Source: Balanoglossus misakiensis (Eukaryota; Hemichordata). Taken from it: DNA of 64,000 nt. Positions 39,499-51,740 of the stretch are shown here, one piece after another; positions within the stretch are counted from its first letter, which is position 1; each line of letters begins with the position of its first letter. The notes under the pieces are model-generated. The model had not been told where the DNA came from and ran no database searches. It was given only the letters and a program-made list of their open reading frames with translations. A program made the translations under genes and the position numbers. The stretch spans positions 9,734,001-9,798,000 of the forward strand of contig CM082576.2 of NCBI GenBank assembly GCA_040954595.2. Reading direction: 5' to 3'.

Positions 39499-42119
39499 CT
39501 GAGCAGGATTTACTGCCGGCGGAGAGAGGACAGCAAAGACGCTGAAATTGTTATTATCAGTATTAAAATGTTGACTTATCAAAATGTTATCAACTGATTA
39601 TCAAATTCGCGGAGCGACAGATACATGTTCAAAAGCGAACATCGAGAATCGCGTCGAATATAATTTGCATATCCAAGTTGTGGTCATCTGTACCACGTGG
39701 TCACAATCCGTGAATCGTTCAGCTGTGCTGTTCAGTATGCACTTGAGCGTTTTCGTAATAAATGTGTTTTCATATGTACAGTCGTCCATTAACTTATCCT
39801 TGAGAGAATGCCATGTTGCCGCGCGTATTGATTTTCACCCGGGGCTACTTTTTTTTCATCCGAAGTGTCTCTGAAAACCTCCCAGACGGTCGCGTGTTCA
39901 CCTTGTCACTGTACGAGGTCACCCAATTACTCCGAAAGAAGGAAACCGACGGAGTTACTGAATACCTGCTGTAATGGTGGGTTTTGTAGTATTTTGATTG
40001 AAGGTGTTTAGGGCTAAACGCAGCCTGGATTTTTTATATATATTTTTAAAACAGTTTTGACAGCCGTCAAATAAAGTGATGTGCACGAGTGACTATATAC
40101 CTTCTATATGAGTGGATAACGACAGGAGCTGTTCCGAGCAGCTACATTGTGACCACAATGGCGATGATATGGTTGACGATTATAATCCCTTGTAGCGACT
40201 ATCAAAAGAGATTTTAATGGAAACGTCGTTATATGGCATTGTTCATAGATTAACGACAGTTCCAGAGTTGTCGGTTCAAGACTCAATTGGAGGATCACGT
40301 GAAATGTTCAAATTAATATTCATCGGTCTGATGTTGTTGAACGAGTATAGCAGCTAAAGGCGTTTTTATTAAAATATTTTGCTTTAGCGGGGGTTTTGTT
40401 TTTTATTTAAATCATACAGTAGTTTAATTATAATCGTCGCAGATAAAGAAATGACTATGTTAATCAGTGTAGTTGTGAACAATCTAAACATCCATGTGAT
40501 AAAATCACACCACGATTCTAAAATGTTATAATGTTATAATGGTCAATAGTGGATTGCCTTCCTCCCGTAGAGGTTATCGTTGGATTATCATTCATGATTT
40601 CCTTCATTCTACACTGATTTTATTCCGACAAGAACCGATAGCCGTGAACCGAAAAGGGCAGAGTTCGTCATCGGGGCAGAATTCTGAACCGCGGCGCAAA
40701 TGTTGACTTGCATACGTAACAAATCCATTACCACTGGGGGTTTCAGGAAGTTGACAAGTAGCACAGATAACGCCCGCCAACTTTTAATGGCATATCTTTG
40801 CATAACAAAGCAGGGCAGATGAAATGCAAACACTTTAATGAGACACCGAGAGTATAATGCATTTTAAATATCCCATCAATACGATGGACCGTCGGAATTT
40901 CCGCAACTTTATGTCGAGCAAGACTTCTAGTTTATTAGATAAATTTGGTTATCCACATTTCATTGCCCATCAAAGTACTTTTCAACGGCGTGGCGCCGCG
41001 GCAATCAGGAATTCGTCAGTTTCCACGGAAACCGGTGAATTTCTGTTGTCACGGGTGCCTGAAGGCGAGGGAGAAAGTCTTCGAGAATGCGTCGCACGTA
41101 ATTGGAAAGCCTTTCTGACGCTCGGAGACAATCCTCTTGCGAACGCTGTAACATTTATCCTTCCAGAATGCACCGCATAGATAATGAGTCATCGTACGTT
41201 CTGAGAATGGAAAGTTAACAACGTTTATCGTGATCGTTTTCTACCGACTAGCAGTCGGCGCTGTGAATTTTAACGTCTCAATTCCACCATCCCCAGCCCG
41301 TTGCAAGAGCTTCTATACACAGCATACTCAGCACACGATCAACGGAAGCAGCGAGCTTTTTTGTTAAGCCGTAAAATACCCCACCCTTTGACATAATCTA
41401 GTGTAATTATACGACCCGGCGAACTTTGAAACTTACGTTTAATAAAAACGCCTGTTAGCATTGAGGTAAATTAGACTTGTAGTTGATTTAATAAGATAAT
41501 GGATCGACTGGAATTGGCAATATTGAACCCATCATTAAAGCACCACCATCCGCTATTCATTTATTCCAGCGACATCCGGCATTGTGACTGTTGTTAAAGG
41601 TTTTAGTGCACACCAGTGAGCCAGCTCTTTCTTCACAATTTCCCTTTGCTTCGGTGGTTTTCAAAGACTAAATTTCGCTGAAAATAAACCCAGAACAGCA
41701 TGGAATAATGGATTTGTTCGAATCACGAGAGACGACGTTTATGATAATACGGCAATTTATTGAGCACTCCCGATAAAATACGCTGGAGCGCCGTTTAAAA
41801 GAAATGCTTTGGGCATTAATTAAACATTGCTGTTAAACTTTTACGTCAATTAGTTTTGATGTGGCAAATCATGTTAAATTGAAAGAAAAATGGGTCTCTT
41901 GGATTTCTTTTTTACATTCGTTTCTTTATGTTCAGCTAATAAAAGGATACTTTCGGCTTTCGATGTTATATTGCGAAATCCAGATGCGGCGCGTGTGCAT
42001 GTTCAAAATCTACTATTCGTTTAGGTACTACTCACGTTTTTCCTCCTCTGTTATGGAAGTACATGTATGATGCTTGCGACCAGTACCCTTTAGTTCAATA
42101 TCAGTACAGATCTGATAAA

Positions 42120-42178
42120 GTTTGTTTGTTTGTTTGTGTGTGTGTGTGTGTTTGTTTGTTTGTTTGTTTGTTTGTTTG
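42120..42178. repeat. (GTTT)n/(GT)n microsatellite
   Basis: GTTT units flank a central run of GT repeats over about 59 bases. Confidence 0.95.
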
Positions 42179-43755
42179 CGAGTTGTGAAGACATCGGTCA
42201 GTAATAATAAAACACTAACGGACCATCTAATGGAAAGAACGGCATCGACAATTTTCCTCTGTCAGAAACTGTGACGAGCGCGATGAACGATGGGTTTTCA
42301 GGTTTTAACAATTTCTCCTGGAGGGGTCTTATTTCAGGTCTAAATTAAACAGTACTATATCATAGCATAATTCAACGCGCAGAATCAATGCCGCAGCATG
42401 GTCAAGGACCAGTCTTGGAGTGTTTAAATACAGTTAACATTAACTGGAAATAAATAGCGCATTGCCAATCGATTATCTAGGTGCCTCATCTGTTACTATT
42501 AATATTGATTGAAACAGGTGTTCTGAATGGTATAAATAGCCATTTTTCAAATACAAGAATTTACCCTCTACTCCATTCTGCACTGGATCGGAAAACCGCT
42601 GTGTTTACATGGCATTATGTTGGCGACTGATAGTTTTAATGTTTTATCCGGAGTGTTTTCTGTTGTATAAGCTAATCCGACCTGCCATGGGCCTTTTAAA
42701 ATCACCATATCGGGTGTCTTGCAATGACTGGACTTGTTATTTGCATGATTATTCATATATTCAAACCCAGAATCCATTGTAATTTGCCCCGCTCTGATTA
42801 TTTTGATTACAAGTAATTTTTTTAAACCGTAGTTTAAGTTTCTGTTCTCCAAACTCATAAGTGGAATGTAATTTCCGTGTTGTATGATTCGTTTGTATCG
42901 TTTTTGCCGGTATTCTCTGCAATAAATGAGAAGAAAGGCTACCCTAGTTTCCTACAGCGGGTCACAGTGATGGAGATTCTCGTCGGAACAGAAAACCCTT
43001 GTTGTCATCAATTTGCATGTGGGTAAGTCCATCCCCCTTGTTGGATTATGAATCGCTAATTCATGCCATGAAATGTCCGTACCTTGTGATTTTAACGTCA
43101 CAAAATCCAAATATTCCATTCCCTACGTTGAAATTACATGTTTGGGGGGCAGGCCGTATTTTTTTCGGCGTATTTACCTGCATTACTACATTATGTGCGG
43201 CCGGGTTTACCTGCACTAAATTGGCGCCGTTGGATATCCATCCGCGAAAAACGGTCACCTCGAAGTCTTGCTGCGGAACTCGTCATATTATCCCCCGCCC
43301 CACGCCGTGAGACATTAATCACGGAGCGACGACTGTCAACAATCCGTAGACAAACAAAAACCCCGCCGAATTCATAGAAACCTTGACGTCACTTCCTTTC
43401 TCTGTCAAGGAGCCATTTTAAAATCATGCTGACGAATTTAATATGTGGCATTTTGAGATACACTGATTAGCTTCACTCCATCTTTGCCAGAGGCAAGATG
43501 TGTATGCATTAATATTTTAAACCCATATCCACTGACTAGAATTGTATTATTAGATCAATATCTCATCATTTCAGTACACGAAACTAGGTTGCAAAATCTG
43601 TATTTTAGAGGATAGTTTGTCTCAAATGCAGCTGTTATCAAACGCCTTACAAGGAGTTACAAATGGCATTGTATAACCTTTTATACACAAAACATCACCA
43701 TCGCCCGGGACCATCGCACGGAACTCAGAGAAAGGTCGACATATTTCATCATAAT

Positions 43756-43769
43756 GTTACCATGGAAAC
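43756..43769. promoter_or_regulatory. X-box (RFX) consensus site
   Basis: GTTACCATGGAAAC fits the X-box pattern GTNRCC-N(0-3)-RGYAAC except for A in place of the pyrimidine in the right half. RFX factors (DAF-19 in C. elegans) bind such sites near ciliary genes and in neural enhancers. It lies 4.4 kb downstream of TMEM151. Confidence 0.4.
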
Positions 43770-45501
43770 TTGTTCCGGGCTGTAGGGGATGTTGGCTTTC
43801 ACCGGCACTGACTTGAGAAAAAAGATGTCGGATTCGCTTCCCAGAATTTGATTGAAATATATGTCATGAGCGGGGGGTAATATCAGTAGGTCTTTTTGCA
43901 AGCATTTCTAGAGAGAGTTGTAATTTCCGCTTCAAAGATTTCGCAGCTTTTGCTGTTATGTAGCGGGTTTTTTTTCATTTAATTGATGCCCGCTTCATCT
44001 ATACTTCGCCACAATGTCGTTGTATTTCTCTCCCTGGAACGGATGAAGCCCCGAGGTATAAATTCTGAGATTTAGAATTATTCGGCCGTCCATTTCCTCC
44101 CATGATCCCTTTCGCTATGCAAATGCCCGGTCAGGGCTCTCAAGGTGGATGTAAATCAAGAATGCATCTGAGAAGTTATCTGTTGATGCCCGCAGCAGAA
44201 ATGTGGCGATTACTCGAGACCTGCCTTGAATTTCAATCGATATTGGCAAACCGAAAGTGGGGTGGGGAATCTATATTCGCATCTTGTGCCCATTTTATTA
44301 TGGCACGCGTTGTTGCTGTCGAGTGCAGGTGGCATCGCCTGCGAGTTTCGATCCCCGCAGTGTAAACTCACGTGTTCTTACTTACATTGTATTAGCTTGC
44401 GTTCTCGTTTTGTCACTGGATATCCCATGCGCAGTTCTCCCGCTTTAATTCGACCTGTAATATTTTTTTTTCTAAGAATTTTCAGCGACCTGAAATCTGA
44501 CAGGCACAATTTTCTTCCCAGGGCGGCTTATCCAGGGTTGCTTCTATAGGAAACAAGCCTTTTATATCGCTCACTGCATGTTTCGCTACGGTAACACGAC
44601 GCTGAAATTGAAATCCCCGTTTTAATTTGCCGTGTTTTTTTTCTCGAAAAGGCAGTGCGTATACGTATACTGTAATTGGAATTATTTAACTTGAAAACGG
44701 GCACGCTGGGAAGAGAACAGAAAACAGGCCAGTGCTGTATGTAATTACGCATTCATAAAAACACGCTTCTTCCCATGTATATACACACACGGTACATTTG
44801 CGTGTACAGGTCAGGCCGAGCGGTAAATGTCATTTTGAAACCGAATTTGCAGCGCTTTCTTCTCTTGACATTTTCATAACAAGTCTCGCGGCAGCAGACA
44901 TGTGCTTCGAAAATTGATTGCAATCATTTCATAGATCGATTTGCGCAACTTATTGCGGAGTCGACAGAAATGTGCGTGGAACTAATGGGGCGGGAAGAAT
45001 GAGAGATACCATAGAATTTCAAATTTGCATTTCTCGGTCGTTTTGCTGGGCATAATGTGTGCTTCCGCTAGTTTTCCGGTTCCAGGCGTTGATTTATGAT
45101 GAAAGGACACTTCCAGTGAAATAGAATGCTGAGGCACAGCGCCATGGAAGAGCACACGTTTCATCCAAGAATTTTACACGTGGAATGATACCAATAATTC
45201 GTTCAGTTACTTTAATAGGCGTAATCAGGATATTTGCTATACTACAGCCTGGCAATGATTCAAGCAAACACACACACACTGCGAGATGTTGCTTTGTGCG
45301 TTTTATAATAACCGCATACTATATCTGTCGTAAGAAAAAAAAATCTATTATACGCTTCACACGTATATGTACATCATGTACTGCCCAAGACACTGGTTGA
45401 TGCATCGCGTGACACCAGCTCATAAAAATACTCGCTTATTTATGTGCGGTTTTGCACAGTTCAGTAAAGTGGACAAAATCGTCGAATTAAAAAATCAGTT
45501 T

Positions 45502-45531
45502 TCAGTCAGTCAGTCAGCCTGTCTGTCTGTC
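45502..45531. repeat. (CAGT)n followed by (CTGT)n microsatellite
   Basis: About four CAGT units, then three CTGT units. Confidence 0.85.
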
Positions 45532-48500
45532 AGGGGGGAATGACATTATGGCACGGAAGCCCTACGTATGGGGAATAATTATAAACTTCCTTTGTTTGGT
45601 GTTTTACCTTTCAAAATTCAAGATTCCCAGAAAGAATGTACTGTGTTTACGGACAATAAAAAAGGGATTACTTTTTGCGTAGCCACTTCTGCAGTAACCG
45701 AATCCTGCCAGAAAATAATTGGACATTGATGTGTTCACGTATAAAAGACACGCTTTCTTAGAGAAGTATCTGCAGGACACTGAGACTGCTCATTTATTTG
45801 AGGATCTTCTCTCTGCGTTACGCAAGAGGCCTAATTTCTGCATGATATTGAATTCATCACATGAGCTAAATTGGTGTTGATTTTATTTCAACGCCATTTG
45901 GGGATTTCTCGTGTTGATTTCGTGCACACGCGGACAGGTGACACCGTTATGATCAAAATAAATCTTACGTGTAATATATTTAAATAACAAATTACATAAC
46001 TCACGCCAAGGTTGCTATCGTTGCGATGGCGCATAGTTTACGCGTGGCCACAAAATGAAAATCTGTGATTGGCCAGATCTCAGCTTCTCTTGATGGTAAC
46101 TGTAGCTAATTTTACACAAATCATCAAACGTTATAGTATACTGAGTCGTATTAGTCAACCTTTATGATTTTTATCAATTGTAGAGTGTTACTATTTGTTG
46201 GCTAATTTTTGTTCAAATCACGGTTGTCATATCAACCTGTCCATGTACAGTTTTTTTTCTTCTGAAACTGTGAAGCTGATATTTTATCCGGCTAACGTTG
46301 ACGTCTTGAAATTTAAGGTGCCGTTCTATACGCCGATTCAAGCGCTATTCTCATGGGGTTACTATAGCGAAGGAAATTATTGACGTCTCGCTGTAATGTA
46401 CAAGTCAAATCTTTTTTGGCGTCTTAAATCCGCAAATGGTTTTACCACAAAGACGTCACGGCAAATTCTTCGGTGATACTAAGTCGTCTTGTCAGGGACT
46501 AGAAATCAGTTATTGGATAAATCCGATTTGGAGGCTTTTGCAAATAAAGCAACTGTTGCCACCACGACTCGGTAACGATCGCAGGTGATCCGCTCGCTTT
46601 TCATTTTCTCGCTGATAGAGGTATTGCCGACACAAGCGCGGGCATGGATCCGGCTGTCTCGTTTTAGCCGCGCTGTAATGAACTTCCCTTTTATTTCGGA
46701 CTCAGGTGTTCAGAAACTGACTCTTGTCAGCGAAGGAATGAGCGACTGATGCCTTTGCGGCGAATGTGAGCCGCTTTCCAATCATCCGTGTGGTTTTGCA
46801 TGTCACGCAGATGTATCGACTGTGCTCGCTGAAAGAAAAACAGTCGCGGCTGGTCGTTAAAAAAAATCTTTAGAGCACAAGGTTGGTCGCCTGCATTTGG
46901 CAGTGCAAAATTACCTTATACGCCGCATGCATGGTTTATTTATTTGTTTATTTATTTTTTATGCTGGGAAATTTCACGCTTGCTGTCTGTACCGGTGTGT
47001 ACCGGCCACGATTACGTCACTTGAACAAAAGCGCTGGAACGCACGACGGCAGCTGCCACTCAAAAAAAAAACAAACGATGTCCCAGCTCTATTCTATCAT
47101 GCGCGATCATATCTAAAGCTGGGGGGATTATTTGATTTCCATTTGACTCGCATTCATTAGCGGCAAAACACTGGTCAATTTATTTCAAAACTGTGTTGGT
47201 TTCGATGAATATTGACGCATGAAATAACGAGATTATCGCAGTTTAATGCATTTGTAATGAGATTCCGACGGGGGCCTTTCACCGGCGCGGCGCTCACCAA
47301 TAGGCCACGTGTGTGAGTGCCGGGAATCGCATTTCATCGAAGCCGTCAAATAAATACACGCTGATGTGGGTTTTTTTCACGCTCCGTTCAGCGCTGCGAT
47401 TTATTCTATTCCCAGGGCCCGTTCCACTTAATGCAAAAACGTAATAAGCAATAAGAAAAACTATTAAACCAAAATATTTTGTTCAAGATGTTACGTTTGA
47501 GCCACGCAAGTCGCTTTGGTTATGAGCATCTGCAAATTTCTGAGTGACCTCTGGGAGCCAATCTGACCCCAGCCATGTTTCAGTTCTTGAAGATAGTAAA
47601 AACAAGGTACGAGCTCATGGAAGAAAATACGTCGACTTTCATGTCGCTCAATCGAAAAATATACACGATTTTGACGTATGGATTGCCTTCCTGTATCTGT
47701 TTTGATGTCGTTTCTAGTTTTCACAAAGAAATTACACAATGACACGATAACAACCGTTAACATTATTACAGCATTATTACTGTCATCCTCTCGATCGGCA
47801 CAATTGCCAGTGATATCATTATCATGCCAATCAAAAACTCGTCTCGTATCTGTGTTCAAAGAAGACATCTTCAACGCTTCATTTTCATGGGTAAATCTCG
47901 CGATCGCCGAATCCATTATCTCTCTCATCGGCTTTAAAAATATCTTCCTCAGGGAGCGTGGTTTTTCAGGGAGGCGGATTAAACATAGGAAGAGGGTATT
48001 TGCTTCCCGTCACGTTCTTTACCAATCAAAAGACAGACAAAGCACGTAAAACACAATCAAATTAGCGTCGCGTGATTGGGGAAATGTGTTTGGCAGAGAA
48101 AGTCAATATTTTCTGTGCTGACGGCTGCGCATACAAAATCCCACCTCATCTGCCCGAGTGCGTATATACGGTACGCATACATTTGTCAACACATCACTGC
48201 GCATGTCAAGCTAAAGTGGTCGTGCCCTAGCAGAATTCGTGATGTCTTCGGGCGTAGACGATCGACCTGGCGAAAACAACAGCGAGTCATTGGCTATTGT
48301 TGACAAATTTATCCAAACGCAGGCTTAAATTCCATTTTCAACCATAACAACGCTGGCGGTACACACATAGGCTGTGTTGATAGGCAAAATAGGGAGCTGG
48401 AATAGAAACTGCAACTGATGCACACAATAAAAATGTTGATTAAAGAAATAACCCAAAGTTATATTGTAACACCCATTGACTTTGTTTCCAAGTGCTGGAA

Positions 48501-49100
48501 AACAGGCTTTTGGGTTTTGAACACAACGCGTGACCGCTTTGTAACGAATAATGAGATCGATATAAACCTGCTAGTCGAATTGACGACTGATTTATCCTTC
48601 CAGACAAGTGATTTACGGCAACTCTGCCAACTGTTTACAAAGTATTTCGGGAAGACATTGTTTTTGTAATCTACCAATAAATTTGTCATATTGAGTACGC
48701 AAGCATAGTGTAGCTACCTGGCAAATTTACGATCGCCATCCTTTACGACCAAAAAGTCGATTACGAGCTTATATATTATCCATAAAAACAAAACCATCAA
48801 TTACCATAATGCACGGATCGGACTTTAAGGTTGAAATTGAGTAACCCTGGGTGTGTGCGGGTCGTTCCACGTTCACGACGGCAGCCGATAGATACGAAAA
48901 GGCGTTTCCGAACTTGTGCCCATCATGTCACCCTCACATCGTCTTGTGGGACAGCGCATGCAGTCACAATGGCGGAAGCGATTAACTGTCTGCGTTGCCC
49001 CCTCTCGAAAAACAACTTCATATGCGAGCGGCGAATGTCACGTAAAGGAATTCCGTCACGGACGGTGACGTGAATTCGAGAATAGCTATGGAGAATAAGT

Positions 49101-49119
49101 GTTGCCATGGTGAAGCAAC
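49101..49119. promoter_or_regulatory. X-box-like motif with extra half site
   Basis: GTTGCCATGGTGAA matches 16461-16474 exactly over 14 bases and is followed by GCAAC at 49115-49119, so two inward-facing half sites (GTTGC and GCAAC) are present with wide spacing. Confidence 0.3.
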
Positions 49120-50959
49120 GCAACCTATTCAACCGTAAAACCAATTAACGACAATTTCCATCATAACCTTAAAGGGCAGATTTTCATTCAGGCGTTTCGC
49201 TTCAAAAAATTGGTCGTCAGAAATGCATATCGTCTGCAGGGACGGAAAGAAACGGGCGCACGCCTGTTCAGACACATTGGAATGTCGTTAGATTCAGTGG
49301 ATGTTGTTGGCATTTGAAACAATCGTGATGAATGCTTCAGTGCATTCGCAGGTCGACAGCGAGAAATCAGGGAAAACAATTCCTCTGAAATGTTGCCCAT
49401 TAGCGCCACGTTAGAATCCACACGGATATTTGATTGTGTGGAATTATTTCAATTCCTTTACTACATTTGATGGAACTTTCTAGAGATCTTGTTTTCACAT
49501 GTACATGTACAATGTATTAAACTGTAATATGAATACTTCGCAGTTTGGAGTCAATTAACTGCAATGTCGTAATTAATAATCATTTCCGATTATTGATATT
49601 GATCTCACGAAGGACTGGTTGTATTGTAACGCCCCCAAGCGACATTTAGCAGTGTCCTGTTCATTAACTCCTTATTTGCATATTTAGCATATCTGTGCAA
49701 TTATTGCTATAAATCCAGAGTAATCACACCATATTAGAAAACTGCAAGAGATTTTCTCACATGAAGTGAACTGTAGCAGGACAAACACATAATCACCCAA
49801 AACAAAGTAAAACTTTAATTGCACAATTAATTAAATGGCGCGAATGAAGACATATAAACAACTGATTGCATCAGATATCAGCACCTGGACATTATAATAA
49901 ACCAGATAACCAATGACAAGACATTAATCACCTTCACTTCTGCACATAATTACACTTTGAAAACTGTTATCATGTTATCTTTCGATATGGGGTAATGCTG
50001 ATGATAAGGTACCCGGTGGGTACTTCATTGTGTTGAAGAAACTGCAGTCGATAAACAAAAATACTGAATATGGTTTTAAAATAAACAGTGTATCTGTGTT
50101 TTCTCTTTAGTGTCCATGAGATGAAAAATGCGACTGACAAGGACGCTTAATATGGAGATGCAACTCGATTCTGTGTCACCTTGTTTTTGAGCACGTATAA
50201 AAGTGCATTTTTTCAGGGTATTTGAACTGCCCTTCAAGCCTGAACGGAACCACGAGAAGGCGTCTTAATGGAAACTGTCGATTGAAGTTCTTCTGCGACA
50301 AGTCACTTTCAAGATCAATGCACGACGCGTCGAGTTCGATCATCTCGGCGTCTCAAGTGATATCTTATTAAACATTCAGGCCACGTCTCCCTCGCTTTCC
50401 AGGTAGCTGTCAGATGCGATCAGCCCAGACGCACGCCGCTCTCTGTGTACTCTATACCCATCAATCTTGGCCGAGTGGCGTGCACAGCTAGTGTACTGCA
50501 CTCAGAGCGTTCTGTCGCAATTACAAGAGCATCGCCGGGGAATTCTTAATAACACACCAGAATACCCCTGTGAAAATTAAGTATGCAAAATGGCCATTGA
50601 TGCATGGGGAAATCATAAATGTTAGATGTTCTTAAGTATGAACTACTGTCAACGCCGACTGTTGTTCGGCTTTGCTGGGTGCCATCGGAGGTAATGGATA
50701 AATCGTTTCAATCGATCAGAGGTTGCCTAAACTTCCGCTTCGAAAAGGTCAGATAGACCACATGAAAGGAAAGTGTTCCCGCGTTGTGAAAGAAAATATT
50801 GAAATCACATGAAAATTAGTGATATTTTTCATGAAACTTTTCGATATTATGTTGTGGGGTCAGTATGGTATGCAGCAGTTTAATTTACTAGTATACATGT
50901 ATATGCCACAACTGTGTTAAGTACATATACATTGTACGCGGTAGCTAGAATCATCAATT

Positions 50960-51009
50960 GTCTATCTGCTTCTGTCTGTCTGTCTGTCTGTCTGCCTGCC
51001 TGTCTGTCG
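50960..51009. repeat. (TCTG)n microsatellite
   Basis: TCTG units with interspersed TCTA and TGCC variants. It produces long, meaningless Cys/Leu/Ser-rich open frames. Confidence 0.9.
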
Positions 51010-51596
51010 CTTTCTCTATCTACCTGTCCTTGGTTGTCTTTATCAGTTTATCCCTATCTGTCAATATCCCCACACCTCTGTGTCTGGCTCTGTTGCTGTT
51101 AGTCTCTTACTCTATCCCACACATGATGCATTATTGGAGTTCCACGTTGACATCTGCATTTGTAGCCTGTAAAACACTCAAATTGTGGGTGAAACTAAAT
51201 TACACTTACTATGAGAAAGGCACGCATGCAATTTATTTGCTGTAGTGTAAACATTATATTAATCATGAGAAATCTGACAACCAATAAGTGCCCGTATTTG
51301 CGCAGCGTGGGCATAATTTCAATACGTAAAATACGTACAGATTGCTTCTTATTTCTTATTAATATAGCCATCCAGCTCAAATTTGCCGTTCTTTTTTCCT
51401 GCTATAAGTTATTTCTGAACACGACAATTGACAAAGTACATTAAATTGCACTTACAAGAATGACAGAACGAACTGAATACGTCTGGTTACAGGGGTTATG
51501 GGACTTCAATTATAAATTGAGACAAGAAACATACCTCAACCAGGCCAGTCCGTTTATTCACCTATTCAACTATATATCTAGATATATTGAAAGGAT

Positions 51597-51740
51597 CGTA
51601 TGTATGGTATGGTATGTATGTATGGTATGTATGTACGTACGTACATACGTACGTACTACGTGCGTGCGTACGTGCGTGCGTGTGTGCGTACGTGCGTGCG
51701 TGCGTGCGTGCGTGCGTGTGCGTAATTATGTATGTGTGTA
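51597..51740. repeat. (GTAT)n-(GTAC)n-(GTGC)n compound microsatellite
   Basis: About 140 bases of four-base units that shift from GTAT to GTAC to GTGC. The stretch 51657-51724 (68 bases) strictly alternates pyrimidine and purine. The open frames on both strands here are repeat artefacts. Confidence 0.95.

Noticed and set aside
43483-43512. aggcaagatg, which resembles the start of miR-31, in a small inverted repeat
   Set aside because: Only the first ten bases match, and the complementary arm (catctttgcc) leaves a loop of a few bases, too small for a miRNA precursor.
47491-48049. Overlapping frames of 145 codons (-) and 123 codons (+)
   Set aside because: Two overlapping frames on opposite strands with no motifs; most likely chance in non-coding sequence.
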